Below, piece after piece: positions 25,006 through 33,548 of a DNA stretch of 64,000 nt; the first letter of the stretch is position 1; every line of letters starts with the position of its first letter. A model generated the notes under the pieces. It did no database searches. It saw nothing but the letters and a program-made list of their open reading frames with translations, and was not told the origin of the DNA. The stretch spans positions 20,514-84,513 of the forward strand of contig NZ_NSBT01000043.1 in the NCBI RefSeq assembly GCF_002285435.1, written 5' to 3'. Source of the DNA: Actibacterium ureilyticum (GTDB lineage Bacteria; Pseudomonadota; Alphaproteobacteria; Rhodobacterales; Rhodobacteraceae). The translations under genes were made by a program, and so were the position numbers.

Positions 25006-25638
25006 TTGCGCAAGAAGATCCCGACCATCACTAGGCCAGACCCAGCCTACGCCGCCACCCTGCAACAGGGTGACCGCGAGATTCCCGGGAAGGAAGATGA
25101 GGCACAGGTCACAGCAACAAAGACAGGCACCCCAGCCACTGACGTTGACGCTGATCGGCACGAGTCAGAGCTTGTGCCGGGAGGTACCGTGGCGCCGCAC
25201 CAAGTCACCGCGGAAAGCTCTGACCCGCATACCAGCCTGAGAGCTCCCGTATCGGCGCGCGCATTGAGCCCGACCCGGAAGATCGACATCAGAGTCAACG
25301 CACTCGAACGACAGGAAGCTGCGCTAGAAACTTGTGGTGTTGACCCAGCACATGTGGTGCGTGCCGCCCTGCGCCGTGCAGTCAAAGGCTGGCAACTGTC
25401 GCCGGTCTTCGCGCCAATTGCTGAGGAGCGGCGCACTCGAAACACGCAGTGGCAGGCCCGGACATCACTGGCAGTCGATGCGGCCAGCCTGGGTATGCTC
25501 CTTCGGGACCACGACCCCCTCGACGTCTTGAGTAAATGGGCTCTGATCCGCGGTCAGGTGGAACCACGCATATGGGGCGAGATCGACAAAATCTTGGAAG
25601 AAATTGCTGTTCGCGCTGCATCGCCGCATGAACCGTAA
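25006..25638 (+). CDS. VirC2-like protein, TTG start
   Basis: 210 aa. No ATG lies in frame at a sensible position; TTG at 25006 has GAGGAC five bases upstream, which also overlaps the virC1-like stop. The first ~90 residues are polar and Pro/Thr-rich; the rest is a folded part beginning RKIDIRVNALERQEAALE, a likely ribbon-helix-helix, as in VirC2. Similarity was judged by eye and is weak, so the name rests mostly on the operon with the VirC1-like ATPase. It probably binds DNA near oriT. Confidence 0.6.
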   Translation: MRKKIPTITRPDPAYAATLQQGDREIPGKEDEAQVTATKTGTPATDVDADRHESELVPGGTVAPHQVTAESSDPHTSLRAPVSARALSPTRKIDIRVNALERQEAALETCGVDPAHVVRAALRRAVKGWQLSPVFAPIAEERRTRNTQWQARTSLAVDAASLGMLLRDHDPLDVLSKWALIRGQVEPRIWGEIDKILEEIAVRAASPHEP

Positions 25639-25798
25639 GATACCTATCTGAAAAGATAACTTGCATTTCGCCGGTGGATTTTCGCCCACCCGGAACGGTT
25701 CATCTTGCAGTTGCAGAAACCTAGTCCTAACACCAGCTAACAGGAATTTCAGACCTCAGTAGTGACGAGTTGCGAGGTCCATTTAGGAGGAACGCATT

Positions 25799-26038
25799 AT
25801 GAATATGAAGCCCCGCCTGACTGGCGAACCGATCATGCGTATCCTCTGCAAGACATCTGAGAATCTGGTTGGCTACCTTTACCAATGGAACAATGGTGAC
25901 GTGCAGCCTGCCTGGTTCGACGGCGCCATAGCGGACGTTCGCTATGAACCATTCATTCAAGCGCCGGAACAAAACCCCGCCGATCCGAAGGTCCCCAGAC
26001 CGCGTCAGCAAGGTCTGACGCACCTTGAAAAGGCATAG
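25799..26038 (+). CDS. Small hypothetical protein
   Basis: 79 aa with a near-ideal SD (AGGAGG) eight bases before the ATG, which is why I accept it. It is soluble, with aromatic and acidic residues in the middle (YLYQWNNGDVQPAWFDG) and a basic end. No family recognised. It follows the VirC2-like gene after 160 bp and may be a separate transcript between the mobilization genes and the defence island. Confidence 0.6.
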   Translation: MNMKPRLTGEPIMRILCKTSENLVGYLYQWNNGDVQPAWFDGAIADVRYEPFIQAPEQNPADPKVPRPRQQGLTHLEKA

Positions 26039-26129
26039 CTCAAGGCCTCGCGTCGGTTTGTGGGTCACCCCATCCCGCAGGTCCTTTGAGCGATAGAGTT
26101 GACTTCTATGCCTCAGAAGTGATCTAAAT

Positions 26130-26160
26130 ATGAGTTATAGAAAGGATGTCTATAACTCAT
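26130..26160. promoter_or_regulatory. Palindromic operator over the fic start codon
   Basis: ATGAGTTATAGA (26130-26141) and TCTATAACTCAT (26149-26160) are perfect 12-bp inverted arms with loop AAGGATG. The loop contains the SD and the right arm contains the first two bases of the fic start codon. A possible -35 (TTGACT, 26099-26104) lies upstream. It may be the DNA target of the winged helix at the Fic C terminus, or an RNA hairpin that exposes the SD. Confidence 0.65.
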
Positions 26161-27271
26161 GGCTTGGAACTGGACGCTGCCCGATTGGCCGGATTTCCGG
26201 TATGACGCCTCCGCTCTGGAGCCGTTCGAGCAGACGTTTCTGCTGTCGTCCGGAGAAATCCTCGGCGCGGTCCATCATGTCAGCCAGCCGGAGCGCGAGC
26301 AACTCCGCATCGAACTGCTCAGCGAGGAAGCGATGCAGACGAGCGCCATCGAGGGTGAAATCCTCGATCGGCTCAGTGTCCAGTCTTCGCTGCGCCGCCA
26401 TCTGGGCCTCGATCCGGACAGTTACCCTGCCAAACCGCGCGAACAGGGCGTCGCGGAAATGATGGTCGACGTCTATTCCAGTTTTGCAGAGCCGCTTTCC
26501 CACGAGACATTGTACCGCTGGCATCGGATGCTCCTGTCCCATGACCGTCGGTTGGAAACCATCGGGGCCTACCGACAACACGCCGAGGCGATGCAAATCG
26601 TTTCCGGCCGCCTTGACCGGCCCACGATCCATTTCGAAGCGCCGCCCTCGGAGCGGGTCATGCCTGAGATGGAGCGATACGCGGAATGGTTCAACAAGAC
26701 CGTGCTGGGGGGAGCAGAGCCGCTTCCAGCGCTGACGCGCGCAGGGCTAAGCCACCTCTATTTCGAGAGCATCCACCCATTCGAAGACGGGAACGGCCGC
26801 TTGGGTCGCGCCCTCGCTGAAAAGTCGCTGGCGCAGAACATTGGCCAGCCGACCCTCATCTCGCTCGCCTTCACCATCGAGAAGGAGCGCAAGGCATACT
26901 ACGACCAGCTCGAGCAGCATCAAAGAACGCTCGACGTGACCGATTGGCTCGTCTGGTTCGCGGAAGTTGTCTTGAAGGCCCAACAGGCAACACTCGACCG
27001 CGTCGGCTTCTTCATCAGCAAGGCACACTTCTACGATCGTCACAGAGACCACTTGAACGAACGCCAGGCCAAGGCCATCGCTCGAGTTTTTCGGGAAGGC
27101 CCTGGCGGTTTCAAAGGCGGCCTCAGCGCCGACAACTATCTCAAGATCACCGGAACGTCACGCGCAACCGCAACCCGCGATCTGCAGGATCTGGTCGAGA
27201 AAGGTGCGCTCAGCCGAACCGGTGAGCGACGCCATACGAGGTACTGGTTGAACCTAGATGGGAGAGCGTAA
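26159..27271 (+). CDS. Fic family protein (DUF4172 N terminus, winged-helix C terminus)
   Basis: 370 aa. The N terminus matches the DUF4172/Fic_N region and contains TSAIEGEIL (about 61-69), which fits the inhibitory helix motif [S/T]xxxE[G/N] of class II Fic proteins. The active motif HPFEDGNGRLGRAL (about 205-218) is complete. The last 70 residues form a winged helix (TGTSRATATRDLQDLVEKGA). Fic enzymes transfer AMP or similar groups onto proteins; this class commonly regulates itself and its own gene. A perfect palindrome covers the start codon. Substrate unknown; it could be a defence or stress toxin held in check by its own inhibitory helix. Confidence 0.9.
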   Translation: MAWNWTLPDWPDFRYDASALEPFEQTFLLSSGEILGAVHHVSQPEREQLRIELLSEEAMQTSAIEGEILDRLSVQSSLRRHLGLDPDSYPAKPREQGVAEMMVDVYSSFAEPLSHETLYRWHRMLLSHDRRLETIGAYRQHAEAMQIVSGRLDRPTIHFEAPPSERVMPEMERYAEWFNKTVLGGAEPLPALTRAGLSHLYFESIHPFEDGNGRLGRALAEKSLAQNIGQPTLISLAFTIEKERKAYYDQLEQHQRTLDVTDWLVWFAEVVLKAQQATLDRVGFFISKAHFYDRHRDHLNERQAKAIARVFREGPGGFKGGLSADNYLKITGTSRATATRDLQDLVEKGALSRTGERRHTRYWLNLDGRA

Positions 27272-27302
27272 ATGGTTGGTAGAAAGCCCGAGATATTTAC
27301 TA

Positions 27303-27359
27303 TTGGCACATACGGCACGACGCGCAGTGCCCAGATTGGATGTTCCCTCTTTGTGCCAA
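27303..27359. repeat. Widely spaced inverted repeat upstream of the DUF5131 gene
   Basis: TTGGCACA (27303-27310) and TGTGCCAA (27352-27359), 8-bp perfect arms 41 bp apart, inside the 124-bp space before the DUF5131 gene. Could be paired operator half-sites. Low certainty. Confidence 0.35.
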
Positions 27360-27395
27360 CCGGCGTAGAGTGGCCGTCAAAAAGGATTGAGCAGG

Positions 27396-28154
27396 ATGGC
27401 ACAAAAATCTGAAATCGAGTGGACAGACGCGACGTGGAATCCCGTTACCGGCTGTACAAAAATCGGTCCGGGCTGCGACAACTGCTATGCGGAACGCTTT
27501 GCGGAGCGGTGGCGTGGTATAGAAGGGCATCCTTACGAACAAGGATTTGATCTGCGTCTCTGGCCGTCACGACTTGACCAACCGGCTCGTTGGAAGAAGC
27601 CGCGTATGATTTTTGTCAATTCAATGAGCGATCTATTTCACAAGGATATTCCAATCAGTCACATCGACGCCGTTTTTGACGCGATGGAGAGGGCCAATTG
27701 GCATGTGTATCAGGTTCTTACCAAACGCTCTTCGCTGATGCGAAACTATGTGAAGAAGAGGTACTCTGGAGAAAAAGTCCCTTCGCACATTTGGCTCGGC
27801 GTGTCCGTCGAGGACAGCGCACACAAGAGCCGAATCGAACACCTGCGCCAAATCAACTCAGAAGCGCGATTTATTTCGTTTGAGCCATTGCTCGGCAGGA
27901 TCGGGAACGTCGATCTGAGTGGCATAGCCTGGGCAATCGTCGGGGGAGAAAGTGGACCAAAGGCGAGGCCGATGGAACCGTCATGGGCAACAGAATTACG
28001 CCTTGCATGTGAAAAATATGACGTTGCATTCTTTTTCAAGCAGTGGGGGGGAGCACGCCCAAAATCTGGCGGACGGCTTCTCGAGGGGGCTGAGTGGAAC
28101 GGCTTTCCATGGCAGATTGTTCCCAAAGAAATAATGGCAGAGTTGACGAGTTAG
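27396..28154 (+). CDS. DUF5131 family (phage Gp37/Gp68, three-Cys-motif) protein
   Basis: 252 aa from the ATG at 27396 (AAAGGA upstream). Opens with SEIEWTDATWNPVTGCTKIG and has the three-Cys motif CTKIGPGCDNCYAERF, which in this family resembles an Fe-S binding radical-SAM-type cluster site. Further conserved stretches are MIFVNSMSDLFH and GGESGPKARPM. The next gene encodes its regular partner, TcmP. The pair is found in phages, plasmids and genomic islands; biochemical function is not known. Base composition is visibly more AT-rich than the backbone, a sign of separate origin. Confidence 0.9.
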   Translation: MAQKSEIEWTDATWNPVTGCTKIGPGCDNCYAERFAERWRGIEGHPYEQGFDLRLWPSRLDQPARWKKPRMIFVNSMSDLFHKDIPISHIDAVFDAMERANWHVYQVLTKRSSLMRNYVKKRYSGEKVPSHIWLGVSVEDSAHKSRIEHLRQINSEARFISFEPLLGRIGNVDLSGIAWAIVGGESGPKARPMEPSWATELRLACEKYDVAFFFKQWGGARPKSGGRLLEGAEWNGFPWQIVPKEIMAELTS

Positions 28155-28161
28155 GAACGCG

Positions 28162-29412
28162 ATGGCGACGAATTTCATCTGGGGACCCGATGGCAATCTC
28201 CCGCGAATTGAGGAACATACCAAGCGTAAGCTCGATGTCCTCAAGAATTATCTTGATGTCTATTTCGACACAGTGGTTCGTAACCCAGCACAAGATCGTT
28301 TGAATATTACTCTCGTCGATGGATTCAGTGGAGGCGGCGCATATTCCGATGGAAACGACACACGAGCCGGGAGCCCGCTTGTTCTCCTCAATGCTGTTGA
28401 AGAGGCGACCGTAAGACTGAATGAAGGCCGGGCAAAGCCTCTGGAAATCAATGCACGCTTTATCTTTGTGGATGACGAACGCGAGCATGTGGCCGCCCTG
28501 AAGAGGGAGCTGCGCGGGAGAGGATACAAAGAGAACGATCCGCGGATCTCTGTATTAGAGGGAAAGTTTGTCGAACACTTGCCGACAATCATGGCTGAAA
28601 TTATGCAAAATCAGCGGAAAGGCCGATCCATTTTCTTTTTGGATCAGTTTGGCTACTCCGACGTGCCAATGTCAGCGATACAGACGATCTTCACTGCCCT
28701 TGATAGAGCGGAGGTCGTCCTCAATTTCGCCATTGATAGCCTCTTGAACTACCTACAGGACGCTTCGGCAGAGCTTCCTCTATACCAGCAATTTGGCATC
28801 GACTCCCGCTTCATCGCTGATTGGAGACAGCGAAAAGATGAAAATATGGGCCGCGCCCTTACACAGCGCGCGCTCATGGCACACATTCATGCAAAAAGCG
28901 GAGCCAAATTTTTCACGCCATTCATGCTTTGGTCACGCACAGATAACCGATGGATGATGCTTGCGCACCTATCGCAACACCAGGCTGCCCGCGACAAGAT
29001 GCTGAGCGTACACTGGCAGGAACAGAACAGCTTCACCCACATTGGTTCGGGCAGCTTGTTTTCTTTGGGGTATGACACACGACTGATCGAGAGTTGCGAC
29101 TCGCTCTTCAACTTCTCAGAGATCGATCGAACCAAGTTGAATACGGAACTTGTGAACGCACTGCCAGCCGAAGTCCACCAAATGATGGAAAACGGGCAGT
29201 TGGACGTCGCACGCCTGTTAGATGAGATTGGCAATCGAACAGCGGGCACCAACGACGACATTTTTCAGGTACTATCCGAATTGGCACAAGCGCGTGAATT
29301 AGAGGTTTTATCGGCCAACGGAACGCCGAAAAGGGCAGGAACGCGTATTTCTATCAAAGATCGACTTATCAGACCTAGCCAACCGACATTATTTTTTCCG
29401 TCGCGCTGGTAG
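28162..29412 (+). CDS. tcmP: Three-Cys-motif partner protein TcmP
   Basis: 416 aa, starting 7 bp after the DUF5131 stop with an SD (AGGA) that overlaps that stop region. Typical stretches: HTKRKLDVLKNYLDVYF, ITLVDGFSGGGAYSDG (about 48-63) and FFLDQFGYSDVPM (about 154-166). The glycine-rich DGFSGGG and FLDQFGYS segments resemble motifs I and IV of Rossmann methyltransferases, but this is my reading. Function is unknown; it always travels with DUF5131 proteins. It converges on the GIY-YIG gene with a 20-bp gap. Confidence 0.88.
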   Translation: MATNFIWGPDGNLPRIEEHTKRKLDVLKNYLDVYFDTVVRNPAQDRLNITLVDGFSGGGAYSDGNDTRAGSPLVLLNAVEEATVRLNEGRAKPLEINARFIFVDDEREHVAALKRELRGRGYKENDPRISVLEGKFVEHLPTIMAEIMQNQRKGRSIFFLDQFGYSDVPMSAIQTIFTALDRAEVVLNFAIDSLLNYLQDASAELPLYQQFGIDSRFIADWRQRKDENMGRALTQRALMAHIHAKSGAKFFTPFMLWSRTDNRWMMLAHLSQHQAARDKMLSVHWQEQNSFTHIGSGSLFSLGYDTRLIESCDSLFNFSEIDRTKLNTELVNALPAEVHQMMENGQLDVARLLDEIGNRTAGTNDDIFQVLSELAQARELEVLSANGTPKRAGTRISIKDRLIRPSQPTLFFPSRW

Positions 29413-29432
29413 CCCACCGCGCCTTTACCTAG

Positions 29433-30641
29433 TCAAACCTTCGCAACAATTTCTTGGGATTGAAGGTCGTACTTGAACAAATGAAGGCGCCCCTCTTCAA
29501 TCAGTTTCGCCGCACGGCCGACATGTTCCGGCAAGACGTAAAACCATTCCTTTGGAAAGACCTTCTTCCCGAAGCGGTCCGTCACAAAGAGCTCTGCCGG
29601 CCTGGCCGTCGCGAAAAAGCGGTGGAGAAGGTTCTCAACTTTGCGGCGGGACAGGTTTTGAAGCTCGTAGGTCGCGACGATGTCCACTGGTGCTAGCAAA
29701 AACGTTGGATCGTTGCGAGCATCTGCAACCCGGCGCGCAACATCCTGACTGGTGACACCGATCTTGTGCAGGATCATTCGCTGAGTTCTGATCGACGGAT
29801 CATCCGAGCGCGACCGAGCGACGTAAATTGTCCCAGACAATTCTAGTTGATCAGATTCCCAGTCCAGATCGAGGGGACCAAGCCCGACCTTCTGAACCAT
29901 TCTGGCCGTCTTATCGTCGTTGAGTGACTTGCGGAACGAAGACATGAGAGGATCACTCTCCATGCCGTTGGAAAAAATGACCCGAAGTCTGTGGTCACGA
30001 GAGCCCCCTCGCGCGGACATTTCGGATTTCTCAGCGATCATTGCGAGAAGGCCGTTGCGGATGAAGAAGTCGCCTTCTATGGGCTCAATCACGGACCATT
30101 TCTTTACAGGCAGTGCTTGGCGGTCGCCCGCTTCCAAAGCCTGCTGCACCGCTTCAAAACGCTCTGCGAACTGGTCGAAATCGCGACAGGGAACAAATTC
30201 CGCCCGATGATCGGGCAAGTGTCGTTCTGCGGCAGGCGTCGTATGTTTCAAATCGATCAGAGACGCATCGACGGAAAGCTCTTCATCGTCGAAAATATCA
30301 TCTAGGCTGTCAGGCACGTCAGAAACTAGCGGCTCATCTCGCCATGATTTCAATACCTGCGCTGTCTCGTCGTCCAAGAGCCCAAACCGGTCCTCCAGCC
30401 GCATCTGGTCAGTCGGCGCAGACTTGATCGAAGCCCAGATCGAACCGAGCCGCATCTCGTCATGGTCCACCGCATCAGGATCGGGAACGCGCCCGTGTTT
30501 CTCAAAGAACGCTGAGACTTCTCTCAGCGCGCCAGCCCCTTGGTCGGAAGCTACAGTGGCGCGGCTGCCGCGCAGCCTAACGTCCAACAGGCCGAATTCA
30601 TCGTCTTCCGCAAAAATGTCATCCAAGCTCGGCCGAGTCAT
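29433..30641 (-). CDS. GIY-YIG nuclease-like protein (T5orf172 domain)
   Basis: 402 aa. The last ~140 residues are a T5orf172 GIY-YIG domain: GTIYVARSRSDD, ILHKIGVTSQDVARRVADAR, PVDIVATYELQN, KVENLLHRFFATAR and DRFGKKVFPKEWFYV. The positions of the Tyr, Lys-Ile-Gly, Arg and Glu of the nuclease fold are all filled. The first ~230 residues are acidic and not recognised, with repeated DDIF-E/D-DE segments (SLDDIFAEDDE, SLDDIFDDEE), perhaps an interaction module for the helicase. It is the last gene of the five-gene operon, overlapping the helicase stop by 4 bp. Probably the DNA-cutting subunit of the system. Confidence 0.85.
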   Translation of the reverse strand: MTRPSLDDIFAEDDEFGLLDVRLRGSRATVASDQGAGALREVSAFFEKHGRVPDPDAVDHDEMRLGSIWASIKSAPTDQMRLEDRFGLLDDETAQVLKSWRDEPLVSDVPDSLDDIFDDEELSVDASLIDLKHTTPAAERHLPDHRAEFVPCRDFDQFAERFEAVQQALEAGDRQALPVKKWSVIEPIEGDFFIRNGLLAMIAEKSEMSARGGSRDHRLRVIFSNGMESDPLMSSFRKSLNDDKTARMVQKVGLGPLDLDWESDQLELSGTIYVARSRSDDPSIRTQRMILHKIGVTSQDVARRVADARNDPTFLLAPVDIVATYELQNLSRRKVENLLHRFFATARPAELFVTDRFGKKVFPKEWFYVLPEHVGRAAKLIEEGRLHLFKYDLQSQEIVAKV

Positions 30642-32722
30642 TGCATCGCGCCCTCGCGCAGCCGCTTCGCCTTCTCAGCTTTCAGCCAGGCCAGTGCCTC
30701 TGCCATCCGCTTCTCCAAGGGATCGGCAGAATGAACGTTCGGCTCGCGTCCCTCACTGGCCCGGAACGCCTTAATCCTCGGCCAAAGTGTTCGAGCCTCG
30801 TCGCCGGTCATATTGACCCGCAATGCAACCATCGCCGATTGGACATGTGCCAAGAGCTCCGAGTTCAAAGACTTCGATGCGACCTCGAACCGTTCACGAA
30901 ACGTGTTCACGCTATCGATGAGCTCAACATCGATGTCGCGGACATTGATGAATTTCTTGACCATCTGCAGCAGCGTATTGGGGGCGCTGTCTCCGGCTTC
31001 ATCCCCATCGTCGTCAGAAACGTCCGCCTTGCCGGGGCTGCCCGTCAAAGGTGACTGCCCTTCAGCGAAGCCACGCTCAGCTTCTCGCCGCGCCAAAGTT
31101 AGCACGTTCATATGCGCCGCAAGGTGTTGCCGAACAGACTCGGCCTCTTCTGAATCCAGAGTTTCATATCTGCGCTCGATGATGTCCGTCAGAACCATTT
31201 GCGTGGCAACCTCGGGCGCCGTGTCGGGAGAAAGGACCCGTCTATCCATTTCCTGGTAGGCGGTAGCCATCAAGTCGTGCATGTCCTTCTCGCAGATTTC
31301 CCGAGCTCGATCAGTGGGTGGCTCAATCAGTCCCTTGATACCGATTGTAACGTTGCCTTCGGCGTCAGTCCCGACCGAAGCACGCACGTCGCCATCCTCG
31401 CGCCGATAGAATTTGAAGTTGGGTGCCAACACCTGCTCCATAAGCAGAGAACCAGAAATGGCCTTCAGCATGTCGTTGACCGCGTCTGTCACAACGCCGG
31501 TTTCCACACCCGGCTCGGCAACCAGGTTGGTGAAGAGCGCACGCGGCTTACCGGGCGCATCGCGAGTGGCTCTCCCAATAATCTGCACGATTTCTGTAAG
31601 CGATGACCGGTAGCCGATCGTCAGGGCATGTTCACACCAGACCCAGTCGAACCCTTCTTTCGCCATACCAAGCGCAATTATGATGTCGACCTTCTCGCGG
31701 TCCGCCGTATCATCTCGACGACCATCAGCGCCTTTGATCTCTCGCGAAAGCGCAGATTTAACGATGTCGCGGCCTGGTCCGTCATCAACCAGATCGGCGA
31801 TTTTCAGAATCTGCCCATCTGGCCTGCGGACCAGATCAAATCCGGTCTCAGGATCGCGACCTTCATGGACACCCAAGAGGTCGAGAATCTTTCCGACTTC
31901 GTTGTATTTGTCGTCGAATGCCTCGGACGACCCCCGATGAGGAATGTGGATGATCGTCTTTTGGTCAGGGTTCAGCACCCCTGGCAATCCGTTGACGTAA
32001 TTGCCCTTGTAGAATTCGTAGTTGATCCCGAGTGCCTTGAGAAATTCGTAGCCTTCCAGCTGCTCGTAGTAGCTGTAGGTGATCTTGGTGAACCGATCCT
32101 CATCCTCTGGCCGCAACACTGGATCCGCATCCCCGCGGAAATAGCTGCCGGTCATTGCCATCACATGGCATTCCGCTCGGGAAATCAGACTGCGCAGGAT
32201 CACGCCCAGCCGGTTGTTGTCGGAGGCAGAGACATGGTGGAATTCGTCAATGGCGATGAAGCAATTGTCAAAAGCCTCGATGCCCGCAGTTCTTGCCACC
32301 TCATCGAAGCCGAAGCGGAATGTGGCATGGGTGCAGACCAGCACCTTGGCATCGCTTTCCAGGAACGCCTGAAATGCCTTGACCTTTTGCTTGTCTGCGT
32401 CCTCGCCCGTCAAACAGAGGTTCCAGCGATCATCGACCTCCCAGTCCGCCTCAAACCCGTAGCGGGTCAGATCCGTCGAGCGGAATGACCCGCCAATCGA
32501 TGTCTCGGGCACGCAAACGATCGTCTTTTCCAGCCCCTGATGAAGCATCTTGTCGAGAGCGACGAACATGAGCGCGCGGCTTTTGCCAGCTGCGGGCGGC
32601 GCTTTAAGCAAAAGGAACTGCGCCGCTCGTGCGGCATAGGCGCGGGCCTGCATCGGGCGTTGGCCCAACTTGTTGGTTGTCGATTTGGAGCGCCCATAGG
32701 TCACGTTCACCATTTCAACCAT
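30638..32722 (-). CDS. SF2 DEAD/DEAH-type helicase
   Basis: 694 aa. Motif I is APPAAGKSRAL (about 41-51), motif Ia IVCVPETSIGGSF, motif II IDEFHHVS, motif III AMTGSYFRGD, and motif VI QIIGRATRDAPGK (about 400-412). The C-terminal 250 residues are helical with an acidic linker (SDDDGDEAGDS). It resembles restriction-associated SF2 ATPases that move along DNA. It starts 1 bp after the HEPN gene stop and overlaps the GIY-YIG gene start by 4 bp. Likely the motor of a methyltransferase-helicase-nuclease defence system. Confidence 0.88.
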   Translation of the reverse strand: MVEMVNVTYGRSKSTTNKLGQRPMQARAYAARAAQFLLLKAPPAAGKSRALMFVALDKMLHQGLEKTIVCVPETSIGGSFRSTDLTRYGFEADWEVDDRWNLCLTGEDADKQKVKAFQAFLESDAKVLVCTHATFRFGFDEVARTAGIEAFDNCFIAIDEFHHVSASDNNRLGVILRSLISRAECHVMAMTGSYFRGDADPVLRPEDEDRFTKITYSYYEQLEGYEFLKALGINYEFYKGNYVNGLPGVLNPDQKTIIHIPHRGSSEAFDDKYNEVGKILDLLGVHEGRDPETGFDLVRRPDGQILKIADLVDDGPGRDIVKSALSREIKGADGRRDDTADREKVDIIIALGMAKEGFDWVWCEHALTIGYRSSLTEIVQIIGRATRDAPGKPRALFTNLVAEPGVETGVVTDAVNDMLKAISGSLLMEQVLAPNFKFYRREDGDVRASVGTDAEGNVTIGIKGLIEPPTDRAREICEKDMHDLMATAYQEMDRRVLSPDTAPEVATQMVLTDIIERRYETLDSEEAESVRQHLAAHMNVLTLARREAERGFAEGQSPLTGSPGKADVSDDDGDEAGDSAPNTLLQMVKKFINVRDIDVELIDSVNTFRERFEVASKSLNSELLAHVQSAMVALRVNMTGDEARTLWPRIKAFRASEGREPNVHSADPLEKRMAEALAWLKAEKAKRLREGAMQ

Positions 32723-32723
32723 G

Positions 32724-33548
32724 TCATTCTCCCTTCGGGCGCGCGTTGATAATCTGGTTCACACGGCATCGGGTTGCTACCCATGCCTCCAGGTCCGGAG
32801 AGGACCACGCGATCAGCTTTAACGCGTCTTGGTACTTCGATGATGGGCCTTTGTCGAAGATCGCATTGTGGTGCGCGATGCGGTTACGCCAGCGGCGAAC
32901 GCTTTCGATCAAGTCGTGCAAGTCTTCCAGCTTGGCATCCCATGGAGCGTGCTTGAACACCCGCTGAAACCCTTTCGGGAACAGATAACGCTGAAATCGC
33001 TTGGTCGTCAGATGCTCCCAAAACCCGAAAGACAAAGCCGAAACCATGTGGTGGGCGTCCATAACGTCGCCGTGTTGATCAGTTTCGTCAGTGATAGCGT
33101 TGTCGAGGTCCTTCCTGCGAAGCGGGTCCAGGATGTTCAGGAAAGTTTGGTTTTCAAACCATCGCGGGTCACGGAACGTCAGGGCGTTGTGTATGCTGTT
33201 CCGGCAGGTCACTTCGGCCATATGCAAAGCAAAATGGAAGGCCTCGGACAGGTCGCAATTCCAGAGGTAGATGTCCTCGCGCGCCACCCCGGCATCACCG
33301 GCCGCGGGTGCGTATCGCTGCAGTCTTCGGTCGCTCAGGCAGTCGGTTAACAGCTTCTGAACCCTAAGATCGGTCAGAGTTTGAACTTGATCCGTGGCCA
33401 CATCAGCGCTATCTATTGCTTCGTGAGACGCGGTGAGGTTGCCTTTAGGTGCTTCGGCAGGCTTCTGGCCCCTCCCGTGGACAAGATCATGAGGCGGGCC
33501 TTCGGGCGCCGCCTCGCTTGTTTTTGGGGGAGCGTTCTTATCGGTCAT
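32724..33548 (-). CDS. Abi-like protein with HEPN motif
   Basis: 274 aa. The first ~60 residues are disordered and Pro/Glu-rich. The folded part shows the Abi-like pattern: DLSEAFHFALHMAEVTCRN, ALSFGFWEHLTTKRFQ and, near the end, VRRWRNRIAHHNAIFD. RNRIAH is the R-x4-H signature of HEPN ribonucleases. Abi/HEPN proteins act in abortive infection, often by cutting RNA. It overlaps the upstream gene by 4 bp (ATGA). A toxin or effector role in this operon is inferred. Confidence 0.82.
   Translation of the reverse strand: MTDKNAPPKTSEAAPEGPPHDLVHGRGQKPAEAPKGNLTASHEAIDSADVATDQVQTLTDLRVQKLLTDCLSDRRLQRYAPAAGDAGVAREDIYLWNCDLSEAFHFALHMAEVTCRNSIHNALTFRDPRWFENQTFLNILDPLRRKDLDNAITDETDQHGDVMDAHHMVSALSFGFWEHLTTKRFQRYLFPKGFQRVFKHAPWDAKLEDLHDLIESVRRWRNRIAHHNAIFDKGPSSKYQDALKLIAWSSPDLEAWVATRCRVNQIINARPKGE

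Noticed and set aside
24996..25240. Plus-strand ORF reading from 24992 with GTG start
   Set aside because: Different frame from the 210-aa VirC2-like protein and no protein-like composition; the TTG at 25006 has the better SD and coupling.
32467..32749. Short frames around the HEPN-helicase junction
   Set aside because: They overlap the start of the helicase in other frames and lack an SD; the 1-bp junction of the two real genes explains the region.
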